DNA of 64,000 nucleotides from Sporosarcina sp. NCCP-2716 (GCF_023707985.1 NZ_BRCF01000009.1:101441-165440); one strand, 5' to 3'; positions 1-8,280 are shown, counted from the first letter of the stretch. Made by a program: numbers and translations. Notes: generated from the sequence alone by a model not told the origin.

Positions 1-143
1 CCCTCGAATTGATGGACCTTTTCGACGACTTTCATAAATGTTTCCTGTGTCAGTTCTTCCGCGGTGTGCCGGTTGCGCACTTGCATGAGGATGTAGCTGT
101 ACACCGCGCCGGCATAGTCGTTGAACCATTGCTCTGCAGGCAT
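1..143 (-). CDS. ECF-type RNA polymerase sigma factor, N-terminal fragment (cut by window edge)
   Basis: Only the first 47 codons are inside the window; the rest lies beyond base 1. The translated start (MPAEQWFNDYAGAVYSYIL...) followed by RNRHTAEELTQETFMKVVEK is the region-2 signature of extracytoplasmic-function sigma-70 factors, in which the aspartate/glutamate-rich helix contacts core polymerase and the -10 element. The ATG at 143 is preceded by a good ribosome binding site (AGAGGTGA, reading on the minus strand), which fixes the start. It would act in the cytoplasm, redirecting RNA polymerase, normally under an anti-sigma factor encoded just downstream; that gene would lie outside the window. 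No promoter could be assigned. The family call is firm, the specific role unknown. Confidence 0.85.
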   Translation of the reverse strand, partial: MPAEQWFNDYAGAVYSYILMQVRNRHTAEELTQETFMKVVEKVHQFE

Positions 144-290
144 CCTGTCACCTCTTTTCTCTTCTATCTACTTAGACACGGATTGCTGGATTTGGTAACG
201 GTTTTTGAATAAATTCTTTTCGTTATCCAGTTTACTGTAGATTTCATCGGCAGTCCCAGTCAGTATATCGATGCCTGCGGGTTGGAAAAG

Positions 291-505
291 TGTCTCTTAG
301 TGACCGGGCAAGATGTGTTTAGGAGACTTCGGGCACTAGACGGCTCTCTTAGTGACTACGCGGAGTCCTATTATCCGTGCCGAGGCACTAGAACAGCTCC
401 CTATTGACCGATCAAGGAGTCCGCTGCCTCCCGCGGGCAATAAGGGCCTCTCTTAGTGACCGAAACGAGCATTTCCGAAAATCAACGGGCAGTAGGAACG
501 TCTTC
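291..505. repeat. 52-bp tandem array, short copy (4 units)
   Basis: The gene-free stretch 144-596 contains a motif close to CTCTTAGTGACC starting at 297, 349, 401 (degenerate) and 453, exactly 52 bp apart. Each unit has a second block resembling GGGCANTA about 30 bp in. The same unit with the same 52-bp period recurs 8 kb away at 8283-8864. No open reading frame, tRNA or riboswitch is evident in the rest of the gap. Confidence 0.85.
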
Positions 506-529
506 ATCTGAATTAATCTAAGAACGTCA

Positions 530-577
530 AACAAACGCGATTGTTTAAACAATCGCGTTTGTTCGCTGCACAGGTAC
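530..577. repeat. Dispersed hairpin element, copy 1 (partial)
   Basis: Bases 530-563 form a perfect 34-bp palindrome centred on GTTTAAAC, followed by CGCTGCACAGGTACC, the right outer arm shared with the other copies. The left outer arm is missing. It lies just past the stop codon of the MerR gene (minus strand), so it may end that transcript, although no clean T-run follows. A direct repeat of GGTACCGTTTATTC abuts it. Confidence 0.75.
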
Positions 578-596
578 CGTTTATTCCGGGTACCGT

Positions 597-1325
597 TTAT
601 TCACGATGCCGTTCGGCCCAGACCGCCATTGCCTGTTGCATGAAGACGGCCAGACCTTCGCCGAATTGGTCGATGCTGCTGGTGAATCGGTCATCGGCGA
701 TGTAGAGTTCTCCGAGCCCTGCGAATGCTTGGGGCGTGTAGGTTCCGATAGTGTTCAAAAACCGGTACCAGTCGCCGATCGCTGTTTGGGCTTCCGGGGA
801 ATCCGGCGCCATATTCCGCACGTCCGCGAGCGCCCGGTAGATCTCGTTCATGCGCTCCTGCTTGTAACTGCCGAACTGGCCCAAGGCAGTATTTGCCTGT
901 TCCACTGCGTCTTTCCCCCATTTCTGTTTCGCTTCCTCTTCATAAGGGTTGTGGCTGAAGTCGAAGCCGCTGAACCGTTCTTCGTGTGTCATTGTTCGTT
1001 CTCCTTTCTCCTCTTGAATAGACTGATCGATGGTCTGGAGCATCACCTTGAGCTGCTGCTGTTTCCGCAGCAGCTGACCCCGCTGTTCTTCGAGCGCCTG
1101 CAGCCGGTCGAATGACGGGTTGCCGAGGATTTCCTTGATCTGTTTCAGGGGAAAACCGAGCTCCCGGTAATACAGGATCGTCTGCAGGGTGCGCAGGCTG
1201 GCGTCCGAATAGATCCGGTAGCCCGCTTCCGAGATGCCGTCCGGCTGCAGCAGGCCGATTTCATCGTAATGATGCAGCGTGCGGACGCTGACTCCCGCGA
1301 GTTCAGCTGCCTGTTTGATGTGCAC
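597..1325 (-). CDS. MerR-family regulator with TipAS antibiotic-recognition domain
   Basis: This is a 242-residue cytoplasmic transcription activator. Residues 1-70 are a winged-helix MerR DNA-binding domain (MHIKQAAELAGVSVRTLHHY), residues about 75-110 a dimerising coiled coil, and residues 120-242 a TipAS domain (HNPYEEEAKQKWG...), the ligand-binding fold of TipA/Mta proteins that trap thiopeptides or other drugs. Length matches TipAL/Mta. It carries its own MerR-type promoter (1349-1379), suggesting autoregulation. The start at 1325 sits behind an AAAGGAGGG ribosome binding site. TipA/Mta proteins usually activate their own gene and efflux pumps; pumps occur at 10.7 and 13.8 kb, but a link is only inference. 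Confidence 0.9.
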   Translation of the reverse strand: MHIKQAAELAGVSVRTLHHYDEIGLLQPDGISEAGYRIYSDASLRTLQTILYYRELGFPLKQIKEILGNPSFDRLQALEEQRGQLLRKQQQLKVMLQTIDQSIQEEKGERTMTHEERFSGFDFSHNPYEEEAKQKWGKDAVEQANTALGQFGSYKQERMNEIYRALADVRNMAPDSPEAQTAIGDWYRFLNTIGTYTPQAFAGLGELYIADDRFTSSIDQFGEGLAVFMQQAMAVWAERHRE

Positions 1326-1348
1326 GGCACTCCCTCCTTTCTGATTCC

Positions 1349-1379
1349 AGTGTAAGCCGTCACGTTACGTGAGAGTCAA
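1349..1379 (-). promoter_or_regulatory. MerR-type promoter with 19-bp spacer and operator palindrome
   Basis: Reading on the minus strand, TTGACT (1374-1379) and TACACT (1349-1354) are separated by 19 bp, the over-long spacer typical of promoters that MerR proteins activate by untwisting DNA. The spacer contains the perfect 13-bp palindrome TCACGTAACGTGA (1360-1372). It lies directly upstream of the TipA-like gene, so autoactivation is expected. Confidence 0.8.
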
Positions 1380-1400
1380 GGATTCATCTAGATAAAAAAA

Positions 1401-1464
1401 GGTGCCTTTGCGCCAAACAATCGTGAATGTTTAAACATTCATGATTGTTTGCTGCACAGGCACC
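1401..1464 (-). terminator. Dispersed hairpin element, copy 2; likely terminator of the GGDEF gene
   Basis: A 64-bp inverted repeat with outer arms GGTGCC...GGCACC and inner arms meeting at TGTTTAAACA. On the minus strand it lies 6 bp past the stop codon of the diguanylate cyclase gene and is followed by seven T residues, as expected of a Rho-independent terminator. It is nearly identical to copy 3. Confidence 0.8.
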
Positions 1465-1470
1465 GGAAAA

Positions 1471-3120
1471 TTACGTTTCGAGGCGATTTTTGCCGGCTCG
1501 TTTAGCTTTGTAAAGTCGTTCGTCCGCTGCGCGGATCACGCTGCTGATGGTGGTGCCAGGCGTCCAGATGGCGAGACCGGCGCTGCAGCCCACATGGACA
1601 GTTGCGGCATCGAGCAGGACTGGTTCGTTCAGCAGTCGGATGACATCTTCTCCTGCCTGCTTTCCAGCCGATTCCGGATGCTGCCTGTTGCGCAGCACGA
1701 CGACGAATTCGTCCCCGCCGATACGGGCAGCAATGTCTTCCGGCCCGGCGATGGAGCTCACACGTTCCGCCACTTTCTGCAGCAGCTGATCGCCTGTCGG
1801 GTGGCCGTACGTGTCGTTGACGGCTTTGAATCCGTCCAGGTCGAAATACAGAAGAGCCAGTGATTCAGCTTCCCGTTCCTGCGCTTCAAAATAGGCGTCG
1901 AGGGCGTACCGGTTCGGCAGGTGCGTCAGCTTGTCATGCATGGCCCTGTTTTCCGCAGTGATGAGAGCTGACTCGGTCGATGTCAGATCTGTGACGAGTT
2001 TGCGCAGGGAATCGGACAGGATTTCGATTTCCGATATCCCTTTGTACTGCGGGATATCGGCTGCTTCCCCGGCACGCAGACGGTCTGCAACGTTGGTGAT
2101 GCTCTGCAGCGGCTTGTCGATCCAGCCGGCAAGAAGACGGCCGGCGAGCGCTGCGAGCAGGACGAGGAGCGTTCCGGCAATGACGAAGTAGCGCATGAGA
2201 TCACGCGCCGGTGCGTAGGCTTCCGCCACCGGCTGCCGCACGAGGATCGTCCATCCGAGTCCTGGGTAGTCCTTATACCCGGCTGATTGGACGTATCCGG
2301 TCAAGTATTCATTTCCGTCCGCCCACGTTTCGAGGACCCACCCCTTTTTTCCGTCCATTGCCCGTTCGATACTGTCCGTTTTCAGCTTCCGGCCGAGCAT
2401 GGGAGACGGACCGAGGATGACGTCACCTTCCTTAGGACTGATGATGAAAAACTCAACGTCTTTCCGGCTTCCGAGAGTGGCCGCCATGGAATCTCTCACT
2501 TCTTTCAGCCAATCCCAGCTGAGGTGGGTCGCCAGGACGCCGATGAGACTGCCGTCGGGATCCTTGACAGGCGTACTGATATCGACGAACTTCATCGCTT
2601 CGCCGGTCGGATTCGGCAGCAGGTCCGCTAGCAGAACGGCATCATGCATATCTCCGATGAACGGCTCTTTGAGGGCTTCCTTATAGACCGGCCGCTCCGA
2701 GATATCGGCACCTTTCAGGATGTCATCCGTGGAAGCGAGGACCGTGCCAGCCGGATCGGTGTAGCCGATCCAGGAGAACGACGGGAATGTGTCATGGAGC
2801 TGGTTGACGAGCGTGCTGATCCGTTCAGGCTCCTCAGGATGCTGCAGTTCATTCAGATTGGCCAGCAGTCGGCTTTCGCCATATCGGGACCACATGAAGT
2901 GATCCAACTTGTCCGCCATCAGGTAAGCTGTTTCCCCGAGTGAGCCGCCGATTTCAGCTTCGACTTGGTGGATCGACCGCTGACCGATCAGCAGACTGAG
3001 CGATACGATCGCCAGGAAAGAAAAAATCGCAAAAATCAGGGATAACCGAGTGCGCAGACGATTCAGCCGTAAAATAACAAACTCCTCCGATGCAAGTAAA
3101 CTTACAATCCATCGTATCAC
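1471..3120 (-). CDS. Membrane-bound diguanylate cyclase (Cache-HAMP-GGDEF)
   Basis: The product makes the second messenger c-di-GMP from two GTP. Order: N-terminal membrane helix (about residues 20-45), a periplasmic-type dCache sensor region (about 46-310), a second membrane helix, a HAMP linker, and a C-terminal GGDEF domain with an intact GGDEF at 468-472 preceded by FDLDGFKAVND. The usual inhibitory I-site RxxD reads GPED, so product inhibition may be lost. The open frame begins at 3120, but a strong GGAGGAG (3082-3088) sits inside it and points to a start near 3075, where the codon is ATT. It is probably monocistronic, flanked by hairpin elements. Family call firm; exact start uncertain. 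Confidence 0.9.
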   Translation of the reverse strand: MIRWIVSLLASEEFVILRLNRLRTRLSLIFAIFSFLAIVSLSLLIGQRSIHQVEAEIGGSLGETAYLMADKLDHFMWSRYGESRLLANLNELQHPEEPERISTLVNQLHDTFPSFSWIGYTDPAGTVLASTDDILKGADISERPVYKEALKEPFIGDMHDAVLLADLLPNPTGEAMKFVDISTPVKDPDGSLIGVLATHLSWDWLKEVRDSMAATLGSRKDVEFFIISPKEGDVILGPSPMLGRKLKTDSIERAMDGKKGWVLETWADGNEYLTGYVQSAGYKDYPGLGWTILVRQPVAEAYAPARDLMRYFVIAGTLLVLLAALAGRLLAGWIDKPLQSITNVADRLRAGEAADIPQYKGISEIEILSDSLRKLVTDLTSTESALITAENRAMHDKLTHLPNRYALDAYFEAQEREAESLALLYFDLDGFKAVNDTYGHPTGDQLLQKVAERVSSIAGPEDIAARIGGDEFVVVLRNRQHPESAGKQAGEDVIRLLNEPVLLDAATVHVGCSAGLAIWTPGTTISSVIRAADERLYKAKRAGKNRLET

Positions 3121-3159
3121 GGGTGTCCAAAATGAGATAGATGAATCTTTGGAAAAAAA

Positions 3160-3223
3160 GGTGCCTGTGCGCCAAACAATCGTGAATGTTTAAACATTCA
3201 TGATTGTTTGCTGCACAGGCACC
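3160..3223 (-). terminator. Dispersed hairpin element, copy 3; likely terminator of the sucrose operon
   Basis: A 64-bp inverted repeat (outer arms GGTGCCTGTGC / GCACAGGCACC, inner arms meeting at TGTTTAAACA) located 10 bp past the stop codon of scrK. On the minus strand it ends in a run of seven T residues. It almost matches copy 2 base for base. Confidence 0.82.
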
Positions 3224-3233
3224 TGAAAACGGG

Positions 3234-4088
3234 CTATTCTATCAGACTTCTGCCGAGCAGGAAGGCACCTTGCAGTCCGGACTGGGTGCCTAGGGCCGGT
3301 TTGCTGATGATCTCTCCTACCGGTTTCGGCAGCAGTAGATAGTCGTTTAGCTGTGTCTCGGCCTTTTCGACGATCATCGGCAGCAGCCAGTCGTTCTGCA
3401 GGACGCCACCTCCGAAAATGATTTTTTCCGAGGAAAGCGTCAGCAGCAAGGTCACCGCAAGCTGGCCGAGATAGTCCGCTTCGTAGATCCAGGCGTCATC
3501 GTCAGCGGGCAGGTCCTTGCCGGATTTCCCTGTGCGGGCGCGCATCGCAGTCCCGGATGCCATTCCTTCCAGGCAGTCGGCGTGGTACGGACAGCAGCCG
3601 GGAAACGGATCTCCTGGGTGGCGCCGTATGGCGATATGCCCCATTTCCGGATGGAGCAGGCCATGTACGAGTTTCCCTTCGACGATTGCGCCGGCCCCAA
3701 GCCCTGTGCCGACTGTGACGTAGGCCAGGTTCTCCGTTCCGTACGCAGCCGATTCGGCAAGCGCGGCTGCATTGACATCCGTGTCCAGACGGATCGGTAC
3801 GGGCAGGTTCTTCTGCAATTCCGTGATCAGATTGACGTACTGCCAGGCGAACTTCGGCGTCTTGCCGATCATGCCGTAGTCTGGGCTCTGCGGGTGGACA
3901 TCGACCGGACCGAATGCGGCGATGCCGATGGCGTCAATAGGATTCTCCCGGAAGAAATCCGCCACTTTGCCGAGCGTCGTTTCCGGGTCTTCGGTTGGAA
4001 TGGTCGTCTGCTCCAGTACATTCCCGGTTTCATCCGCAAGACCGCAGATGAATTTCGTCCCGCCTGTTTCAATGCCTCCGATTCGCAT
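3234..4088 (-). CDS. scrK: ROK-family fructokinase
   Basis: This kinase phosphorylates the fructose released when sucrose-6-phosphate is hydrolysed, giving fructose-6-phosphate for glycolysis. The 284-residue protein shows the ROK phosphate-binding loop (GGIETGGTKF, residues 4-13), the catalytic DTDVNAAALAE segment, the zinc-binding cluster around GCCPYHADCLEG and a second phosphate loop FGGGVLQ. Length is normal for GmuE/ScrK-type enzymes. It is the last gene of scrB-scrA-scrK, 20 bp behind scrA, and is followed at once by hairpin copy 3. ROK kinases can also act on mannose or glucose; the sucrose context makes fructose by far the most likely substrate. Confidence 0.92.
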   Translation of the reverse strand: MRIGGIETGGTKFICGLADETGNVLEQTTIPTEDPETTLGKVADFFRENPIDAIGIAAFGPVDVHPQSPDYGMIGKTPKFAWQYVNLITELQKNLPVPIRLDTDVNAAALAESAAYGTENLAYVTVGTGLGAGAIVEGKLVHGLLHPEMGHIAIRRHPGDPFPGCCPYHADCLEGMASGTAMRARTGKSGKDLPADDDAWIYEADYLGQLAVTLLLTLSSEKIIFGGGVLQNDWLLPMIVEKAETQLNDYLLLPKPVGEIISKPALGTQSGLQGAFLLGRSLIE

Positions 4089-4108
4089 GGGGCCGCCTCC
4101 TTTCTTCG

Positions 4109-5530
4109 TTATACTTTCGGGTGGTCGTCATGCGTCCGTTTCAGCATGGAATCGTTGTAGCCGAACAGCCACGTCAGGACGAAGGCGACGACGGCACCGA
4201 TCAAATTGGCGACGATATAAAGCGGCAGCTGGCTGTTCAAGTAGAGCAGCGCACCCGGTATGACGGTGATCGCCATTCCCGTCGCTTTCAATCCGAACAG
4301 CGATGCGAAGAATCCGCCTGCCGCTCCTCCGATCAGCCCCATGACGAACGGTTTCATGTAGCGCAGGGTCACCCCGAAGATCGCCGGCTCGGTGATCCCG
4401 AGGAATGCCGAGAAGGAGGACGGCAGGGCGAGCGCTTTCAATTTCTTGTCTTTCGTTTTCAGGCCGACTGCAAGTGCCGCGGCACCTTGGGCAGCGACCG
4501 CCGCCGTGACGATTGCGTTATACGGGTTCCAGCCGTCTTGCGCGAGCAGCTGGATTTCCAAGAAGTTGAAGACGTGATGGACGCCGGTGATGACGATGAT
4601 CTGGTTGAAGAACCCGATCAGCAGCCCCGGAATGCCGAATGGCAGATCGAGGATCGCGACAGTCGCCGCCATGACGCCGATTTCGACCGTATGGAAAATC
4701 GGGCCGATGACGAACAGGCCGAGTATGATCATTATGAGCAACGTCAAAAATGGGGTTAGAATCAAGTCAAGTGCCTCAGGCGTCCGTTTGCGGAGCCAGC
4801 GTTCAAGCTTCGCCCCGACAAACCCGATGAAGAATGCAGGCAGGACGGACCCCTGGTAACCGGTAACCGGCAGGAAGCCGAAGAACATCATCGGATCGGC
4901 GTCGCCGCTTCCGACGGAGTAGGCGTTCGGCAGCGCCGGGTTGACGAGCATGAGCCCGAGCACGATACCGAGCACCGGACTTCCGCCGAACACCCGGAAC
5001 GCCGACCACGCTATGAGCGCCGGCAGGAAGGCGAACGCCGTATCCGTCAGCACTTGCGTGAAGAGGATAAATTTCTCGGGAATTGCTTCCGGCGTTGTGC
5101 CGAAGACCCCAAGTACGGCTTCCTGTGTCAGCAGGCCGCGAAGCCCCATGAACAGTCCGGTCGCAACGAGCACCGGAATGATCGGCACAAAGACGTCACC
5201 GAATGTCCGGATGAGCCGCTGAAATGGATTCCCCCGGTCTTTCGTCTGTTTCTTCATGTCGGTTGTCGAGACGCCTGTCGCTCCGAGCGCCTCGACTTCT
5301 TCGTAGATCCGGTTGACGGTTCCGGTGCCGAATACGATTTGGTACTGCCCTGAGTTGAAAAAAGCTCCTTTGACTTTATCGACCGATTCGACTTTCTCTT
5401 CGTCGATTTTCGACCGATCATGGACGATGAAACGCAGGCGCGTCGCACAGTGGGCAACCGATTCGATATTCTCCCGGCCGCCGACCGCTTCGATGACTTC
5501 CTCCGCAATTTTCCGGTTTTCTGCAGACAT
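4109..5530 (-). CDS. scrA: Sucrose-specific PTS transporter, enzyme IIBC
   Basis: This inner-membrane permease takes up sucrose and phosphorylates it to sucrose-6-phosphate. The first 80 residues are an EIIB domain with the phosphocysteine Cys28 in HCATRLRF; residues about 110-460 are the ten-or-so-helix EIIC domain (TGLFMGLRGLL, GVHHVFNFLE, FGITEPAIFGV). There is no EIIA domain, as in SacP of B. subtilis, so it must borrow IIA from a glucose-type PTS encoded elsewhere. A GGAGGG site precedes the ATG at 5530. It lies 17 bp after scrB and 20 bp before scrK, so all three are co-transcribed. Trehalose permeases are close relatives; the invertase next to it supports sucrose. Confidence 0.92.
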   Translation of the reverse strand: MSAENRKIAEEVIEAVGGRENIESVAHCATRLRFIVHDRSKIDEEKVESVDKVKGAFFNSGQYQIVFGTGTVNRIYEEVEALGATGVSTTDMKKQTKDRGNPFQRLIRTFGDVFVPIIPVLVATGLFMGLRGLLTQEAVLGVFGTTPEAIPEKFILFTQVLTDTAFAFLPALIAWSAFRVFGGSPVLGIVLGLMLVNPALPNAYSVGSGDADPMMFFGFLPVTGYQGSVLPAFFIGFVGAKLERWLRKRTPEALDLILTPFLTLLIMIILGLFVIGPIFHTVEIGVMAATVAILDLPFGIPGLLIGFFNQIIVITGVHHVFNFLEIQLLAQDGWNPYNAIVTAAVAAQGAAALAVGLKTKDKKLKALALPSSFSAFLGITEPAIFGVTLRYMKPFVMGLIGGAAGGFFASLFGLKATGMAITVIPGALLYLNSQLPLYIVANLIGAVVAFVLTWLFGYNDSMLKRTHDDHPKV

Positions 5531-5547
5531 TTGACAATCCCTCCTGT

Positions 5548-7071
5548 TTACGTAGTTTTCGGTTCCTTGTCCAGCACCCTTTCTTCCTTGAAAGCGATCC
5601 CGTCAAGCGGCCAGTGATGGAATTCCAGCTCTGCTGTCCCCTCCGCTGCCTGTATGCGGATCCCGGTCGAGTCCTCCCCCGGGAAGATCCGGCTCGTCAT
5701 GACTGTGTCTCCGTCGTTGACGAAAATTTCGACACTGGAGATGTCGACGAGGATTCGCAGCCGTTCGAGCGGCCGGCTGAGCGTGACGGTCCGCGTGTGG
5801 CCTTCCGACGCATTCACCGGTTCGCCGCTGTGCATCCGATCGAAAACCAGCGTCTGTGTTTCGCTATTGTACGTGATCCGGGAATATTCCATTTCGCGCA
5901 CCCGCAGGTCGATGTGCATTTCGCGAGCCGTGACGTCACTCAACTTCGCCTGCAGTTCGTAGCAGTCACCGCCGAAAGGCAGCAGTTCCGGCTGGCGGCC
6001 GATTTCGCCCTGCCAATGGCTGGCGTCCTCCTCCGGTTTATCCCACGATTTCGGCAGCCGCTGTTTCAGCTGTCCGTCCTCTACTGTAAGCACGCGCGGC
6101 AGCGTCATGCAGTTTGCCCAGCCGTCCTTGTCGGTCGGATACGGCAGCTGCGGAATCGCCATCCACGCGATCAGGATGCGTTCGCCGTCCGGCCCTTCCA
6201 TCGTCTGCGGTGCATAGAAATCGAAGCCATAGTCAAGTTCTTGGAAAGGTTCATGGTTAAATGCGCCTGTGTCCACGTCGAACGTCCCGCTCAAATAGCC
6301 CGCATGGAACAGGTTGCTGCGGCTCAGGCCTTCCGGTTTCAAGCCAAGCGGGGAGAAGACGAGGATGTCGGTGCCGTCCACCGTGAACAGGTCCGGGCAC
6401 TCCCACATATAGCCGAAATCGGTATGATCCGTCTGCACTTCGCCGATGAACTCCCAGGCGTGCAGGTCCGCAGAACGGTACAAGAGCGCGGCGCCCGTCA
6501 TATTGTCCCGCTGGGCGCCGATGACACAATAGTACGTGCCGTTTTCATTCCACAGTTTCGGATCTCGCAGTTCCTGAGTGTAGCCTTCCGGAACGCCGGT
6601 GATGACCGGCAGCTCCCATTTCGAGAACTCGCCGTCTTTATTCATTTGCGCCATGCATTGGTAGGGCGTCCGGAGCCATTTGTCGTCTCTTGTGTTGCCA
6701 GTGTAGAACAGCATCAGGTCGTCCCCCGCCTGCAGCGCGCTGCCGGAATAGACGCCGTGTGAATCGTACGCCGTGTCTGGAGACAGCGCGATCCCTTTAT
6801 TTTCGAATGTGACCAAATCATCTGAAACGGTATGGTACCAATACTTCAACCCGTGCGCAGGACCGAGCGGGAACCATTGGTAGAACAAGTGGTACTGTCC
6901 GTTGAACCAGCTGAACCCGTTCGGATCATTCAATAAACCCGCGAGCGGCTGGACGTGGTATTTCTGCCGCCACGGCGCATTTGCGACATGCTCCACCAGT
7001 TCGTCGTACTCTTTCGGATCCACGGTGTCGAGCCTGCGGTAGCGCTGCTCTCTCGTCCAGTGAACAGCCAT
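5548..7071 (-). CDS. scrB: Sucrose-6-phosphate hydrolase (GH32 invertase)
   Basis: The enzyme splits sucrose-6-phosphate into glucose-6-phosphate and fructose in the cytoplasm. GH32 landmarks are all present: the nucleophile motif NDPNG, the RDPKLW motif and the acid/base WECPDLF motif, followed by a C-terminal beta-sandwich. The reading frame is open to 7155, but the ATG at 7071 directly follows AAGGAGGGATGGC and gives the usual protein length (507 residues). The upstream extension would run through the operator palindrome at 7090-7105. It is the first gene of scrB-scrA-scrK, driven by the promoter at 7178-7206 and controlled by ScrR. Confidence 0.95.
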   Translation of the reverse strand: MAVHWTREQRYRRLDTVDPKEYDELVEHVANAPWRQKYHVQPLAGLLNDPNGFSWFNGQYHLFYQWFPLGPAHGLKYWYHTVSDDLVTFENKGIALSPDTAYDSHGVYSGSALQAGDDLMLFYTGNTRDDKWLRTPYQCMAQMNKDGEFSKWELPVITGVPEGYTQELRDPKLWNENGTYYCVIGAQRDNMTGAALLYRSADLHAWEFIGEVQTDHTDFGYMWECPDLFTVDGTDILVFSPLGLKPEGLSRSNLFHAGYLSGTFDVDTGAFNHEPFQELDYGFDFYAPQTMEGPDGERILIAWMAIPQLPYPTDKDGWANCMTLPRVLTVEDGQLKQRLPKSWDKPEEDASHWQGEIGRQPELLPFGGDCYELQAKLSDVTAREMHIDLRVREMEYSRITYNSETQTLVFDRMHSGEPVNASEGHTRTVTLSRPLERLRILVDISSVEIFVNDGDTVMTSRIFPGEDSTGIRIQAAEGTAELEFHHWPLDGIAFKEERVLDKEPKTT

Positions 7072-7089
7072 GCCATCCCTCCTTTTGTT

Positions 7090-7105
7090 TTGGAACCGGT
7101 TCCAA
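7090..7105 (-). promoter_or_regulatory. ScrR operator palindrome
   Basis: TTGGAACCGGTTCCAA is a perfect 16-bp palindrome with the central CG typical of LacI-family operators. It lies between the scrB promoter and its ribosome binding site, so a bound repressor would block elongation. A partial second copy (GGGAACCGGTCATTC, around 7139-7153) lies closer to the promoter. Confidence 0.85.
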
Positions 7106-7177
7106 ATCATGTTGCGAAGAACAGTTCCTCGTTCGCACGGGAACCGGTCATTCATTGCACTAGTATTCTATTTATTC

Positions 7178-7206
7178 AGTTTAAATGGTTTTCATACACA
7201 AGTCAA
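7178..7206 (-). promoter_or_regulatory. scrB promoter (sigma-A type)
   Basis: On the minus strand TTGACT (7201-7206) is followed after exactly 17 bp by TAAACT (7178-7183). The -35 box overlaps the stop codon of scrR, so the repressor gene ends inside the promoter it controls. Confidence 0.8.
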
Positions 7207-8183
7207 CAAATTTTGACAGCGCTTTCCTGGATGAGCAGTTCGTGCTGCAGCGACGGGAGGTCCGCCGGCTGCTCCCCGCTCATGAGATCGAGCAGCGCCC
7301 GCCCTGCCTCGGCACCGGCTTCCCGGAAATGGAATCGGATCGTCGTCAGTCCCGGTGACAGGTACGTTGCAGGTGAATAGCCGCCGAAGCCCGTGATGCC
7401 GATATCCTCTGGCACCCGGAGTCCTGCCTCCCGGGTCGCTTTCAGCACGCCTAACGCCAGGTCGTCCGTCGCGCACATGATGAGATCCGGGGCGTCGCCG
7501 CGCAGCAGTTGTTCTGCAGCCGCAGCCGCCGACTCCATCTCGAACGTCGCCTCAATGGAGGTGAACTGGACACCGCCTGCTGCGAGTCCGTCTTCGACTC
7601 CTTTCCTGCGCAAGACGCCGATCGCTTCAACCTCAGGACCGACCCCGATGTAGGCCGCCTGCCGGTACCCTTGTGCTGCAACATAATCGGCCAAGTCCCG
7701 GCCGGCCTGGTAATCGTCGTACGCTAGACTCGGGACCGACGGATGCCGCTGGCCGAGCAGGATTACTGGGATTCCGATTTCTTCGATCGCATCGATATGA
7801 GCATAGGTGACAGCTGTCGCAAACAGCACGATGCCGTCGACTTTCTGCTTTGCCATGGCGTACAGGCCCTCAATCTCCCGGTCTGCACTCAGGTCTGCGT
7901 TAACGATGAGCAGCTGATGCGACCGGTCACGCAAGTACATGTCGAGCCCGCTGAGCGTCTGCATGGCGGAGCGGGATGTAAGCCGGGGAACGATCGCCCC
8001 GATCATGCCTGTCCGTTTCGCCCGCAGGCTTTGCGCGAATTTGTTCGGCCGGTAGCCGGTTTCTTCAATGATGCGCGACAGCTTCGCCTGCATAGCCTTG
8101 CTGACGGAGCCGCCGTTCAAGTAACGGGAAACAGTGCTTTTCGAAACGTTCGCGAGTTTGGCGATGTCCTGGATCGTTTTCAA
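7203..8183 (-). CDS. scrR: LacI-family sucrose operon repressor
   Basis: A 326-residue repressor with an N-terminal LacI helix-turn-helix (IQDIAKLANVSKSTVSRYLNG, hinge to about residue 60) and a periplasmic-binding-protein-like effector domain. It should bind TTGGAACCGGTTCCAA ahead of scrB and release it when sugar is present. Translation starts at a TTG codon (8183) behind AGGAGGGATCCGCT; a TATAAT box lies at 8222-8227. It is encoded just upstream of and co-directional with scrB-scrA-scrK, and its stop codon overlaps the scrB -35 box. Assignment as sucrose repressor rests on position; the effector is likely fructose or sucrose-6-phosphate. Confidence 0.9.
   Translation of the reverse strand: MKTIQDIAKLANVSKSTVSRYLNGGSVSKAMQAKLSRIIEETGYRPNKFAQSLRAKRTGMIGAIVPRLTSRSAMQTLSGLDMYLRDRSHQLLIVNADLSADREIEGLYAMAKQKVDGIVLFATAVTYAHIDAIEEIGIPVILLGQRHPSVPSLAYDDYQAGRDLADYVAAQGYRQAAYIGVGPEVEAIGVLRRKGVEDGLAAGGVQFTSIEATFEMESAAAAAEQLLRGDAPDLIMCATDDLALGVLKATREAGLRVPEDIGITGFGGYSPATYLSPGLTTIRFHFREAGAEAGRALLDLMSGEQPADLPSLQHELLIQESAVKIC
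7214..7227. promoter_or_regulatory. Candidate cre site (CcpA) near the scrB promoter
   Basis: On the minus strand GGAAAGCGCTGTCA matches 13 of 14 positions of the cre consensus TGWAANCGNTNWCA. It lies 7 bp upstream of the scrB -35 box, inside the last codons of scrR. Carbon catabolite control of a sucrose operon is expected; the upstream position leaves the sign of the effect open. Confidence 0.6.
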
Positions 8184-8280
8184 AGCGGATCCCTCCTGAT
8201 GTTGGTTTGTGAAGTGTGTTCATTATACAGGAACGGCGAGGGATTGCGCACTCGGGACAGGCGAGGGTAGTCGAGGATGG

